From CAYWXK01 sp964462515 (GTDB lineage Bacteria > Planctomycetota > Phycisphaerae > Sedimentisphaerales > Anaerobacaceae): a DNA stretch of 64,000 nt. The stretch covers positions 127,755 through 191,754 of the forward strand of contig CAYWXK010000002.1 in the NCBI GenBank assembly GCA_964462515.1, read 5' to 3'. Under the pieces are notes generated by a model. That model did no database searches. It was not told the DNA's origin and saw only the letters and a list, made by a program, of their open reading frames with translations. Below are positions 27,061-36,552 of this stretch, in pieces (position 1 is the stretch's first letter; every line of letters starts with the position of its first letter). Position numbers and translations under genes: made by a program.

Positions 27061-28548
27061 TCAGTATTTTTTTCTAAATCTTGCGGAGGGGATGTTCAAG
27101 AGTTTGCGGTATTTGGCGACGGTGCGTCTGGCCAGATTTTTGATGCCGGTCTCTGCCAACTTTTCCCGTATCCGGTCGTCGCTTAAAGGTTTGGTTTTAT
27201 CCTCAGCAGCAATAATCTGCTGTAGTTTAGCCCTTATGGCTTCCCAGCTAAGACTCTCACCGCTGGCATCTTCGGTGCCGCCGCTAAAGAACTTACGCAG
27301 AGGCAGTATCCCCCACGGAGACTGGATGTATTTGCCTGAAACGGCCCGCGAGACGGTAGCAAGATGCACGCCGACATCATCTGCAACCTTCGACATCGGG
27401 AGCGGTCGAAGGTGCAGCTGGCCTTTGTTGAAGAAGTCTTTCTGATACTTGACAATAGATTTGGCGACTTTGAGCAGCGTATTTTTCCGCTGCTGGATTG
27501 CGTCTATAATCCATTGGGCAGAGCGGAGGTTTTTCTGGAGGAAGTCTTTTGTTTTTTCGCCGATTTTCGGGTCTTTTGTGAGTTTTGCGTAGTAGTTGTT
27601 TATTCTCAAGCTGGGCAGGTTAGAATCGGCCAGGCGGACGGAGTATTCATCGGAGCTATCGGTGGATTCCACTATTACATCAGGGGTTACAGGGAGGTTT
27701 CTATCCTGGCCTATCTGCAGGCCGGGAGCGGTGTCGAGCTTACTTATGTGCGCGATTGCCTGGTTGATTGCCTCAACACTGCAATTCATCTTTCTGGCAA
27801 TTTCAGGCAGCCGATTCCCAAGCAGCTCGTCCATATACTCGGAAACCAAACGCTGTTCAAAGCTCATATCTTCCCCCCGAATGTTTTTGTCGGGGGTCTG
27901 AGCCATCTGGATGAGCAGGCACTCCTTTAAGTCCCTCGCACCCACACCTGCCGGCTCTAATCTTTGAACAATCTCCAGTGCCTTTTTCAAATCATCAATG
28001 CTGAAATCAGCCCTATCTTTATTGTGCAACTGCTCCAATCGAACGGTCAAATATCCCCTTTCGTCGATGTAATCTATAATCGCACTGCCGGCTTTTTTCA
28101 CCCGTTCATCGGCGTCCACTAATCCCCACTGCTCCGTCATATAATCGTGCAGAGATTGAGGCGGTGCGGCAGTATTTTTTAGCGCCTCAAGTTTCCTATC
28201 AGGTTCATCACTTTGAATCCGTGGACGAAACGATTCAGCCTGGTCGGTATATGACTTGAAATCCTCACCCAGACTTTCGAGGCGATTAAAATCTCCAACC
28301 TTGCTGGCATCCGTGCTGATAACTAAATCCTTCTCATTATTATCTTCGGTCTCCTCCTCAACGGGACCGGCAGGTTCAGGATTTGAGGTCTCCTCCGCTT
28401 CCAGGACGGGGTTGCTGTTAAGCTCCTGCTCTATTCTTTCCTGCAGCGCAAGTATTGGAAGCTGGAGTATCTCCATCGATTGAATCATATGCGGAGCCAG
28501 CTTCATCCGCTGCTCCATCCGCATATCACCTCTCATCTCCAGCTTCAT
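27061..28548 (-). CDS. rpoN: RNA polymerase sigma-54 factor
   Basis: A 495-residue RpoN. Region I has the glutamine/leucine-rich stretch HMIQSMEILQLPILALQERI. An acidic middle follows (about 55-120). The core-binding part and the helix-turn-helix come next, and the RpoN box ARRTVAKYR is near the C-terminus. It needs enhancer-binding activators for open-complex formation; none is in this window. The start MKLEMRGDMRMEQ is well supported. Confidence 0.96.
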   Translation of the reverse strand: MKLEMRGDMRMEQRMKLAPHMIQSMEILQLPILALQERIEQELNSNPVLEAEETSNPEPAGPVEEETEDNNEKDLVISTDASKVGDFNRLESLGEDFKSYTDQAESFRPRIQSDEPDRKLEALKNTAAPPQSLHDYMTEQWGLVDADERVKKAGSAIIDYIDERGYLTVRLEQLHNKDRADFSIDDLKKALEIVQRLEPAGVGARDLKECLLIQMAQTPDKNIRGEDMSFEQRLVSEYMDELLGNRLPEIARKMNCSVEAINQAIAHISKLDTAPGLQIGQDRNLPVTPDVIVESTDSSDEYSVRLADSNLPSLRINNYYAKLTKDPKIGEKTKDFLQKNLRSAQWIIDAIQQRKNTLLKVAKSIVKYQKDFFNKGQLHLRPLPMSKVADDVGVHLATVSRAVSGKYIQSPWGILPLRKFFSGGTEDASGESLSWEAIRAKLQQIIAAEDKTKPLSDDRIREKLAETGIKNLARRTVAKYRKLLNIPSARFRKKY

Positions 28549-28756
28549 AAAACTACCTTAAAAATCCTACCTATCCCGGCGCCGCCGGGGTTACAAAAAA
28601 AGTGGTTATATTCGCACTGAAAAAACTATTAGAAATCTTCGGCTAAATTTCATTATATCATAACCTGTCAAAAATTTCGTCAAGTTTTGCATAACAAAAA
28701 GAAAACCTGATTTCCGACATTCGGCTTTTATAAAAAGTAAATAGCTGCAAAAGCAG

Positions 28757-30121
28757 CTACAACGTCCATCCCTGCCGATACTGACGCTTGATGTATTTAT
28801 TAGCCTCCGGCACATTGGTAATCTTCATATTCGGCCCATCCCAGAGCAGTTTCTTACCTGTGCGAATAGCAATATTGCCCAATAAAAGCACCTCGGTTAT
28901 CGGCCCGGAGAAGTCAAAATTGGCAGTAGGGGGTTTGCCTCCCTTGCAGGCATCAATCCATTCCTGGTGGTGGCCGGGCGACCTCGGAATCGTTTTCGGC
29001 GGCAGCTTGTATTCTTTCATTTTCGACTCAGGTATCAGCCTCGGACTGGCAGCACACCAGCCAGGTGCAAGTATTTTACCTTTCTGGCCGATAAACAAGC
29101 TGCCGCCGTCATTATCACCCAGCCGGCGGTCCGGCTCCAGTTCTTCAGGACGCGGCGGCGTATGCCCGCCATCATACCAGGTCAGTGCAACTTGCGGCAT
29201 ATCTCCACGAGCAGGAAACTCATACCGCACAATCGATTTCACCGGCCCGGTCTCTTCGTTGTTTCCTTCCTGGGAAACAAGCTCAACGCTTGTCGGGCAG
29301 CCAAGTTTTAATGCCCAGAAAATCGGAGAGCAGTTATGGATACCCATATCGCCGAGCGGCCCCGTTCCAAAATCCCACCAGCCTCGCCATTTGAATGGCA
29401 CATAAGCCGGATTATACGGCCGATGTGGTGCCGGGCCCAGCCAGAGGTCCCAATCCAGCGATGGCGGCGGTGTCGGAGTATCTTTGGGTCGAGCAATACC
29501 CTGCTGCCACCAATTGCCGGGCCTATCCGTCCAGGTGTGAACCTCACGAACGGCCCCAATAGCACCATCCCAAATCCATTCGCACAGCAGTCGAATCCCC
29601 TCATCCGAATGGCCCTGGATACCCATCTGGGTGGCAACCTTGTTCTCGCGGGCAGCCTGTGCAACCATCCGTGCCTCATATATCGAGTGTGTCAGCGGTT
29701 TTTCGCAATAAACGTGCTTACCCATTTTTATCGCCATCATAGTTGCCACGGCGTGGATGTGGTCCGGCGTAGCGACTATCACCGCATCAATGTCTTTCTG
29801 CTTTTCAAGCATTTCACGAAAATCACGGTATTGTTTAGCGTTTGGGTATCGCTTGAACGTAGCTGCTGCCCGCTGCTGGTCCACATCGCACAGGGCTACA
29901 ATATTTTCACTGCTGACCGCATCGAGGTTGTCAGCCCCTCTGCCGCCTACGCCAATCCCGGCTATGTTTAGCTTATCGCTTGGCGGAACCTGCCGTGAAC
30001 CTCCCAGCACATACCTGGGCACAATTATAAGTGCTGCTGTCAGAGCAGCCGTATCATCTAAAAACCGGCGTCTTGAGAGCCTGCCGGTTTTGCGTTCTGG
30101 ACTCGTCCTTTGAGGTTTCAT
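28757..30121 (-). CDS. Tat-exported Gfo/Idh/MocA oxidoreductase
   Basis: A 454-residue protein from ATG 30121, preceded by ggag. A Tat-type signal has LSRRRFLDDTAALTA. The NAD(P)-binding Rossmann part starts GIGVGGRGADN and the catalytic lysine motif is VYCEKPLTHS. The C-terminal substrate domain holds GDMGIHNCSP. Exported members of this family are plentiful in planctomycetes and act on sugars or inositols. It is the last gene of the cluster. Confidence 0.9.
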   Translation of the reverse strand: MKPQRTSPERKTGRLSRRRFLDDTAALTAALIIVPRYVLGGSRQVPPSDKLNIAGIGVGGRGADNLDAVSSENIVALCDVDQQRAAATFKRYPNAKQYRDFREMLEKQKDIDAVIVATPDHIHAVATMMAIKMGKHVYCEKPLTHSIYEARMVAQAARENKVATQMGIQGHSDEGIRLLCEWIWDGAIGAVREVHTWTDRPGNWWQQGIARPKDTPTPPPSLDWDLWLGPAPHRPYNPAYVPFKWRGWWDFGTGPLGDMGIHNCSPIFWALKLGCPTSVELVSQEGNNEETGPVKSIVRYEFPARGDMPQVALTWYDGGHTPPRPEELEPDRRLGDNDGGSLFIGQKGKILAPGWCAASPRLIPESKMKEYKLPPKTIPRSPGHHQEWIDACKGGKPPTANFDFSGPITEVLLLGNIAIRTGKKLLWDGPNMKITNVPEANKYIKRQYRQGWTL

Positions 30122-30192
30122 ATCACAAATCTCCAATGAATGTGACAAATAGAAGCCGTTTGATTTTTTCTTTTCTATTGTTCTCCGTTATG

Positions 30193-31617
30193 TTACAGTT
30201 GCCAGCCCTGTCTGTATTGGCGGTGGAGGAAATCATTGGCCTCGGAGATGTTTGTAATCTTCATATTCGGGCCGTCCCAATACAACTTTTTGCGCACCCG
30301 AATTGCAACATTGCCCAGCAGCAGTGTCCGCGTTACCATTCCTGAGAATTCGAAATTGGCGCCTGCCGGCTGGCCGCCCTTGCAGGCACTGAGCCATTCT
30401 TCGTGATGGCCGATAGACCTGGGGATGGTTCCGGGCGGTTGTTTGTAGGCCTGCATTTTCGAGTCGGGTATCAATCTCGGATTTTCGCCGGCAAAGCCGC
30501 TTAATATCTTGCCGTTGTCGCCTACAAATAACAGGCCCTCGTTGGGTATTTTTTGCCCTTGCAGCTCCTCCGGCTCGGCAGGCAGCAGACCACCATCGTA
30601 CCAGAATAGCTTAACAGGCGGCATATCACCCCGAGCGGGGAATTCGTAGCGAATTATCGAGGCCCTCGGGTAAGTCTCTTTATTCAGCTCTAATGGAGCC
30701 CACATCTTGGGTGAAAATTCCGAACAACTGGCCTCTATGCTTGTGGGATGCTCAAGCTTTAGAACCCTGAAAATTGTATCGAAACTATAGCAGCCCATAT
30801 CGCCCAATGCGCCGGTTCCAAAATCCCGCCAGCCGCGCCAGACTAACGGCAGGTAGGCAGGATGATAAGGCCTGGACGGCGCAGGACCAAGCCACAGGTC
30901 CCAATCCAGTGTAGGCGGCACCGGCGGCGTATCATTGGGACGGTCAATATCCTGAGGCCAAATCGGCCTGTTCGACCAGTTGTGGACCTCACGGACAGGA
31001 CCGATTGCGCCGTCCCATATCCATTCGCGCAGCAAACGTGACCCTTCCGAGGCCTGATTTGCAGTTCCCAGTTGAGTGGCGACTTTATATTCTCGCGCTA
31101 CCTCTGCGAGCTTCTGGGCCTCAAAGACGGTGTGACACAGTGGCTTTTGGCAGTAAACGTGTTTGCCTGCCTTCATTGCCATTATGGAGATTACAGCATG
31201 TGTGTGGTCCGGCGTAACCACCAGCACCGCGTCGAAGTCCTTGTGTTTGGCCAGCATAAAGTGGAAGTCGGTGTAAGCGGCACAATCGGTGTTCTGGTAT
31301 TTTTCATCGACGATACGCTTGGCTCTATCACGATTATCGACGTCAACATCACAGACGGCTACGATTCGAGTATCCGGTTTGTCCAGGAAGGTTTTCAGGT
31401 CCCGCGTGCCCTGGTCGCCTACACCGATGCAAGCAATATTGATTTTTTCGTTTGGCGAGATATTACGTGTGCCGCCAAGGACATACCGCGGCACAATGGT
31501 AAATCCCATTGTGGCCGCCACCCCACTCATAAACTCACGCCGAGAAATACTGCCGCTTGCTTCTCGTCGGGACGAAGCCCGCCGCAGTCCGATTTTTGTT
31601 TTGCTGTAATTTTTCAT
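30193..31617 (-). CDS. Tat-exported Gfo/Idh/MocA oxidoreductase
   Basis: A 474-residue protein from ATG 31617, with ggag upstream; the longer frame to 31695 would overlap the kelch gene. The signal has ISRREFMSGVAATMG. The Rossmann part starts ACIGVGDQGTRD and the catalytic-lysine motif is VYCQKPLCHT, with Q in place of the usual E. It is closely similar to the neighbouring 28757 gene, so the two are probable tandem paralogues. It follows the kelch gene with no gap, which suggests co-expression. Confidence 0.9.
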   Translation of the reverse strand: MKNYSKTKIGLRRASSRREASGSISRREFMSGVAATMGFTIVPRYVLGGTRNISPNEKINIACIGVGDQGTRDLKTFLDKPDTRIVAVCDVDVDNRDRAKRIVDEKYQNTDCAAYTDFHFMLAKHKDFDAVLVVTPDHTHAVISIMAMKAGKHVYCQKPLCHTVFEAQKLAEVAREYKVATQLGTANQASEGSRLLREWIWDGAIGPVREVHNWSNRPIWPQDIDRPNDTPPVPPTLDWDLWLGPAPSRPYHPAYLPLVWRGWRDFGTGALGDMGCYSFDTIFRVLKLEHPTSIEASCSEFSPKMWAPLELNKETYPRASIIRYEFPARGDMPPVKLFWYDGGLLPAEPEELQGQKIPNEGLLFVGDNGKILSGFAGENPRLIPDSKMQAYKQPPGTIPRSIGHHEEWLSACKGGQPAGANFEFSGMVTRTLLLGNVAIRVRKKLYWDGPNMKITNISEANDFLHRQYRQGWQL

Positions 31618-31618
31618 A

Positions 31619-32689
31619 TTATTTTCTCCTTTTGGAGTCTTTGGGGAATGGATACCCCCACGTCTCCTTGCACTCGCATACATCCTCTGTAACATCCCAG
31701 AACCCGCCTGCTACATATATCTTGTTGTCAATCACACCGGCTACGGCACAACAGCGACCGCTCGGCATAGGTTCAGCTTCGCCGAATGTTTCGGTTTCCA
31801 TATCAAAAAATTCTGCCCGATTGCTTCTTTTGTTCGTTACCTTGCTCATTCCCCCCAGCACAAACAGCTTCGACTCAATCGCCGCGTGTGTCGAATGCTG
31901 ACTGAGATACCACTTTCGCTGCTCAATCCGCGGGACATTCAACTTTGTCCATTTGTCAGCCGCCACATCATACTTCAGCGCTCCATTAGCGTAGGTCTCA
32001 AAGTCGGTCTCGCCGTGGACAGCATAAATGTATCCGTTGTAGCTTCCATGCACAATAAACCGCGCTCCCTCCGGTAAGTCAGCCATTCTTTTATGCGTGT
32101 TGGTTCGCGGGTCATACCGAAATGTGCTTCTGTCAGCCAGGCCATCAGACCTCAGCGTTCTGGCGCCAAAGATGTATATATAATCACCAACGGTTACGGC
32201 GTAACAATACGACCGAGGGTGCGGAAGGGAGGCTGTCTCTGAGTATTTGTCGGCTGCCGGGTCATATACCCAGGCTGTGTCTGTCATACTTACGTCTATT
32301 GCCTTGTTGTCGCCGCCGAAAAGGTAAATCATCCCCTCATAAACAGCGATGGCCGGCCAGCCTTTGGCATCCGGCATCGGCGATCCTTCACTCCACGAGT
32401 TGGTGGCAGGGTCGTAGATATGATGCAGCTTCACAGCTCTGGCCTCAAGTGCACCAGCCAGCGTATGCGGATTCATATTCACCCCGCCAAATAAGTGCAG
32501 CTTGCCGTTGACCACAGCCCCCGCACCACCAAACCTCGGAACAGGCACATCAGCCAGCACCTTCCACCCCCCGGGCTGTAACTTCTGACCGGGTTTAGCC
32601 TCATCACAAGTCTTACAGCCATTCGACAAAGTAACCAAACAAGCGACACAGACAGTCAGCGTCATCGCACCGCACCTGATTCTATTCAT
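31619..32689 (-). CDS. Exported kelch-repeat beta-propeller protein
   Basis: About 356 residues from ATG 32689, preceded by ggagg; the longer frame is spurious. An N-terminal hydrophobic segment ends at a cysteine pair (TLSNGCKTC), suggesting a signal or lipoprotein sequence. About six kelch blades follow with the turns HLFGGVN, IYLFGGDN, YIFGAR, YAVHGE, LFVLGGMS and IYVAGGF. It may be a sugar-binding or epimerase-like propeller, as in N-acetylneuraminate epimerase; this is inference. It ends immediately before the oxidoreductase gene. Confidence 0.85.
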   Translation of the reverse strand: MNRIRCGAMTLTVCVACLVTLSNGCKTCDEAKPGQKLQPGGWKVLADVPVPRFGGAGAVVNGKLHLFGGVNMNPHTLAGALEARAVKLHHIYDPATNSWSEGSPMPDAKGWPAIAVYEGMIYLFGGDNKAIDVSMTDTAWVYDPAADKYSETASLPHPRSYCYAVTVGDYIYIFGARTLRSDGLADRSTFRYDPRTNTHKRMADLPEGARFIVHGSYNGYIYAVHGETDFETYANGALKYDVAADKWTKLNVPRIEQRKWYLSQHSTHAAIESKLFVLGGMSKVTNKRSNRAEFFDMETETFGEAEPMPSGRCCAVAGVIDNKIYVAGGFWDVTEDVCECKETWGYPFPKDSKRRK

Positions 32690-32747
32690 AATCTTTGCGC
32701 CTCCCCAAAAATAATGATAAGCGAACATTTTTGGTCTTTTCAAAAAA

Positions 32748-34184
32748 CTATCCCAACTGCCGTTTCGCACACTCCACGATGCGATTGATTTCTTTCGCCA
32801 AGTCCTCGTCAATTGGTTCAGGCTCATGCGTTCCGAGAATCTGATTAACCTGCTCACGAGCACGGTCAGCCATCGAACTTTGTCCCTGGCTCTCCCAGAT
32901 ATTGTAAGTCTGCCTCGTCCAGACCAAACTCGGCAGCCAAAGCTCCCGCCGGAAGTGTTCAACCGTATGCTGCTCTGCAAGAAAGTTGCCTCCAGGCCCA
33001 ACTGTATTTACCACGTCAATGGCAAGGTTTTCGCTATTGACATCGAACCCTCGCACGATTCGCTTGACATAGTTTGCCAGCTCGTTGTCGATGGCCAGCC
33101 AGAGGAGGCTGCCGGCATGGTCGGTTCCGCAGATGCCGCAATGTCCGAAGGTATCCGCGCCGGCTAATGCTCCTAAAAGCATCGTGGCTGCCTTTTCAAT
33201 GCCGGCTTGAGCATCGGGCAGCTTTGCATCGGTAAGACCCACGTTAATATACACCGGAAAACCATAAAAGCGTGCCATCTGAACCATTGCCACAGCCATC
33301 AGTCCCTGCTCGGGCGAGCCAAATGAGCAAATGCTCGTGCGTGGATCCATAATGTGCGGAATCCCGCCATACGCTACTGCTGTCCCCGGTGCAAATAATT
33401 GGGTGATGACAACTCCGGCAAGAATTTCAGCATTTTCCTGCGCCAGTGTGCCGGCCAGAGTTGCAGGGGCGGTTCCGGAGGTCATCGCCATCGGGCCGAT
33501 GCTGACAGGCTGGCCCGCCTGCGCAAACTCCTTAACAATATCCAGACCGTCTTTCGGCAACTGCAATGGACTTATCGGTTCCAGAAACGCCTCGACCATC
33601 GGATTAGCACGCAATTGGGCGTCGCCGCCGGCAACAGCACGATATATATCGAGAATGTAACGAGCAGTCTGGCCGTTGCGAACCCAGCAGCGGCTCGGCT
33701 TTGTTGTGCGTTTGACCAGCTCACCTGTCAAGACCACATCACGATAATTCTGCGATAATTCCTGTGGCTGGGCCATCGACCCGACTATGTTGATATTCTC
33801 CAGCGCATCACCCAGACATACGGCATCATATAAGTCCTGCATAGAAGCCGGACGAAGGTAACCGGTCTGCAAATCTATCCAGCCGAATTGCCCGGGGCTG
33901 GACATCAGCACAAAATCACCATAGCCAAAACGAGCGCTATATTTTTTATCACGACCATACAGAACATATCGTTTGCCGGCACGGGCAACACAGTCCATAA
34001 CGAGCTTTTCGGGCAGGCGTGCAATCGGACTATTGCGGTCCACCCTGGCGCCGGCTTGCTCCAGCAGCTTGAGCACATTATCGTGATGAACCATAATGCC
34101 GGTATCGCGAAGGATAATTATAGTAGCATTATGGATGGCTTGTATTTCGCGGTCAGAAAGAATCTGGACTTTTATAGTCGCCAT
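32748..34184 (-). CDS. MttB-family methyltransferase (no pyrrolysine codon)
   Basis: A 478-residue protein of the trimethylamine methyltransferase (MttB) superfamily, seen in GAGADTF-like segments (ALAGADTFGHCGICGTDHAG), the MTSGTAPATLAG block and the YNIWESQG end. The frame is open throughout, so it lacks the in-frame amber codon of true trimethylamine MttB; non-pyrrolysine members demethylate other quaternary amines such as glycine betaine. No corrinoid protein gene is next to it. It lies between two oxidoreductase genes. Confidence 0.88.
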   Translation of the reverse strand: MATIKVQILSDREIQAIHNATIIILRDTGIMVHHDNVLKLLEQAGARVDRNSPIARLPEKLVMDCVARAGKRYVLYGRDKKYSARFGYGDFVLMSSPGQFGWIDLQTGYLRPASMQDLYDAVCLGDALENINIVGSMAQPQELSQNYRDVVLTGELVKRTTKPSRCWVRNGQTARYILDIYRAVAGGDAQLRANPMVEAFLEPISPLQLPKDGLDIVKEFAQAGQPVSIGPMAMTSGTAPATLAGTLAQENAEILAGVVITQLFAPGTAVAYGGIPHIMDPRTSICSFGSPEQGLMAVAMVQMARFYGFPVYINVGLTDAKLPDAQAGIEKAATMLLGALAGADTFGHCGICGTDHAGSLLWLAIDNELANYVKRIVRGFDVNSENLAIDVVNTVGPGGNFLAEQHTVEHFRRELWLPSLVWTRQTYNIWESQGQSSMADRAREQVNQILGTHEPEPIDEDLAKEINRIVECAKRQLG

Positions 34185-34217
34185 ATCTGAATCTCTCTTT
34201 GTCTGCCAGCGTAGGCG

Positions 34218-35318
34218 TTAGCGTTTCGGCGAACGCCACAGGTCAATAGGCACTTTAACACCTTTGGGTCGGAACGGCAGCTCGATTTTACAGCCGGTCC
34301 CTGCCGATTGGTAGCCCGCATACAATACTTCCTGCACAACCCGCCCGTCTTCGCCGGTTGCCTGCGGATTTTCTTTGCCGCGGACACACCGAGCAAAATG
34401 CCTCATCTCCTGCGGAAACCCATAATTCCACAGCTCCTCAAACACAGGCCAGCTCCAGCCCTTCGTCGAAGGTGCCTTCTCAACTGCATAGCCATACCCA
34501 TATTCACTGAAGGTAGGTAAGGCGTTTCCCATATGCAGGTCAGCGTATGTTACACCGCCTTCACCATAGACCTCAATTCGGTCTTCCATCCCGCCCCGGC
34601 GTGCCCAGCTATCCTCGACAACGCCGACAGAGTCGTTGGCAAATTCTATAATGCAGATAGAGTTATCTTCACCTTTTGTCTTGTTGCTATGAGCGTATGT
34701 CCCCATCTGGCAATAAACATTTTTGATTTTAGGCCGGTTCAAAAACCAATAGCAAAATGCGATGCCGTGACAGCCCATATCCATAAATACGCCGCCGCCA
34801 CTCTTCTCAACATCCCAGAACCACGGTGCGTGCGGACCAAAGTGTTTTTCGCTCTGCTTGACCATATATGCCTTACCAAAGGCGCCCTGCTCTGCCATTT
34901 CTTTGGCCTTAACATACTTGGGCGTAAAGAAAAGCTCCTCCGCATATAGTAGCAGCACGCCCTTACGCTTGCAGGTTTCAATCATCAAGTCCGCCTCTTC
35001 CAGCGTCATACACAATGGCTTCTCGCACAATACGTGCTTACCGGCGTTGGCAATATTGATGGTCATTTGCGCGTGCAGATAATTTGGCGCAGCAATCGTT
35101 ACCATTTCGATGTCATCTTCCTTCAGCATCTTTTTATAATCCGTAAAGATGCGGGGAATATTGTATTTTTTTGCTAACTTTTCCGCGTTGCCCGGCGTCG
35201 GCGAGGCCACCGCGACAACCTGCGCCTCATCAGAAACCTGCGCAAATGAATAAGCGTGAATATCCGCCTCAAACTGCGAGCCAATTATTCCGACCTTGAC
35301 CGGTCCTTTGTTAGCCAT
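34218..35318 (-). CDS. Cytoplasmic Gfo/Idh/MocA oxidoreductase
   Basis: A 366-residue protein without a signal peptide. The Rossmann start is KVGIIGSQFEADIH and the catalytic-lysine motif HVLCEKPLCMT. The C-terminal sheet includes DMGCHGIAFCYWFL. It belongs to the same family as the two exported proteins but is clearly divergent. It is probably an NAD(P)-dependent sugar or cyclitol dehydrogenase. It lies 34 bp upstream of the MttB-family gene and just downstream of recR. Confidence 0.9.
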   Translation of the reverse strand: MANKGPVKVGIIGSQFEADIHAYSFAQVSDEAQVVAVASPTPGNAEKLAKKYNIPRIFTDYKKMLKEDDIEMVTIAAPNYLHAQMTINIANAGKHVLCEKPLCMTLEEADLMIETCKRKGVLLLYAEELFFTPKYVKAKEMAEQGAFGKAYMVKQSEKHFGPHAPWFWDVEKSGGGVFMDMGCHGIAFCYWFLNRPKIKNVYCQMGTYAHSNKTKGEDNSICIIEFANDSVGVVEDSWARRGGMEDRIEVYGEGGVTYADLHMGNALPTFSEYGYGYAVEKAPSTKGWSWPVFEELWNYGFPQEMRHFARCVRGKENPQATGEDGRVVQEVLYAGYQSAGTGCKIELPFRPKGVKVPIDLWRSPKR

Positions 35319-35340
35319 ACATCCGCTCCTTCTTTTATTA

Positions 35341-35943
35341 CTACAATTCCTGTCTGCCGGTTATTGCATCGGTAAGGATTTTACTGCTTGCGTATTCGAT
35401 GGTGCTGCCGGTTGGAATTCCCCTCGCCAGGCGCGTAATCCTGACGCCTGTGGGTTTAAGCAGCGAGCTTACATAAAGTGCCGTGCCGTCGCCTGCTATA
35501 TTAGGATTAGTTGCCATTATCACTTCTTTTATGCCGCCGTGATGGACACGCTCAACGAGCTTGTCAATAGTCAAATCGCCCGGCTCGATTCCTTCAAGCG
35601 GTGCGATATGCCCGCCGAGCACGTGATAGACCCACTTGCACGCTCCTGTCTTCTCCAGACTTATGACGTCTTTAGGCTGCTCAACAACACAAATCAAACT
35701 TTTATCGCGACGTTCATCTGAGCAAATCTGGCAAATCGGCTGTTCTGAAAGATTGTAGCAGACCTCGCAGCGTTTGATTTTTGTTTTGACATCCCGAATC
35801 GCATCAGCCAGCGCCATTGCTTCTGCCGGCTCAGCTTTCAAGATATGAAAAGCAAGTCTCTCAGCCGTTTTGGGCCCTACCCCCGGCAGCTTGCCGAGTT
35901 CTTCTATCAGCCGGTTCAGACTCTCTGTGTATGCGTTGCTCAT
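35341..35943 (-). CDS. recR: Recombination mediator RecR
   Basis: A 200-residue RecR. The helix-hairpin-helix part is LGKLPGVGPKTAERLAFHIL. A zinc site follows: CEVCYNLSEQPICQICSD. A Toprim domain holds CVVEQPKDVISLEKTG and later EVIMATNPNIAGDGTAL. It acts with RecFO in DNA gap repair. The gene ends 22 bp before the oxidoreductase gene, so it heads that leftward cluster. Confidence 0.97.
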   Translation of the reverse strand: MSNAYTESLNRLIEELGKLPGVGPKTAERLAFHILKAEPAEAMALADAIRDVKTKIKRCEVCYNLSEQPICQICSDERRDKSLICVVEQPKDVISLEKTGACKWVYHVLGGHIAPLEGIEPGDLTIDKLVERVHHGGIKEVIMATNPNIAGDGTALYVSSLLKPTGVRITRLARGIPTGSTIEYASSKILTDAITGRQEL

Positions 35944-35976
35944 AATTTATATATACCATTCGCACCGGAGATGTCA

Positions 35977-36007
35977 ACTCCGTTAGAAAGAAGCTTTCTA
36001 ACGGAGT
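35977..36007. repeat. 14-bp perfect hairpin upstream of recR
   Basis: actccgttagaaag and its exact reverse complement flank a 3-base loop. There is no T run on either side. It may be a dispersed palindrome or a transcript structure in the recR leader. Confidence 0.75.
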
Positions 36008-36160
36008 CAACGAACAGAACGCCAGAGAAATTGGAAATGCTCTGTGATGTGTAGCGAAAAAGTGTTTTGCGTGATTTCTTTTGCTTTTCTATAAGTAGTA
36101 GCAGGGTAAGCCAATAATTCTGATGCTTAGCAGAAATAGTCTAATCTATGGAACGTATCG

Positions 36161-36301
36161 TTATGTTTTTGCGTGCATTTTAGAATTGCCTGCCAGATTT
36201 CTGGTTACTTGCACCACAAACGAGCCAACATGGTAGAACAGGTAAATCGCTCCAAAGAGGCAAATTGCCTTGAATACCATATCTGTTAGAATCTCATTCA
36301 T
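36161..36301 (-). CDS. Small single-TM protein, 46 residues
   Basis: A short frame missed by size cut-offs. The protein begins MNEILTDMVFKAICL and has one clear membrane segment (about residues 9-30: FKAICLFGAIYLFYHVG) followed by a basic tail ending KMHAKT. A gaaagg-type ribosome site lies about 8 bases upstream of the ATG. Three Pho-box-like repeats at 36409-36436, in the minus-strand orientation, sit about 108 bp upstream, suggesting phosphate control. The function is unknown. Confidence 0.55.
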   Translation of the reverse strand: MNEILTDMVFKAICLFGAIYLFYHVGSFVVQVTRNLAGNSKMHAKT

Positions 36302-36408
36302 TTACTTGACCTTTCAATCAAACACCCATTGGTAAATATGCCTTGCTACAATGCGCACGTGCGCGCGAGTCTTTCTATTAACAATCTACTCCAGAAATGC
36401 TAAAAACC

Positions 36409-36436
36409 GGTTAGGTTTGTGTTAGAATTGCGCTAA
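36409..36436 (-). promoter_or_regulatory. Three 11-bp-phased Pho-box-like repeats
   Basis: The half-sites ggttag (36409), tgttag (36420) and cgctaa (36431) are exactly 11 bp apart; on the minus strand they read TTAGCG, CTAACA and CTAACC. The 11-bp period is typical of OmpR/PhoB-type regulators. The site lies between the small TM gene and the response-regulator gene and could serve either. Confidence 0.55.
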
Positions 36437-36552
36437 TTTTAGGAAAACCACTTTATCAGGATTCCGAGAATTGATAAATTAGCTGATGATATTGGGAGTT
36501 TCAACCTGAAGGATTTCTGAGAATCAGGCAAATATCTTTATCGAGTGTCCAG

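Noticed and set aside
28570..28595. GC-rich hairpin between rpoN and the oxidoreductase gene as a terminator
   Set aside because: No T run follows it in the direction of transcription.
32748..34184. Pyrrolysine-containing trimethylamine methyltransferase
   Set aside because: The frame has no internal amber codon; it is a non-pyrrolysine MttB family member.
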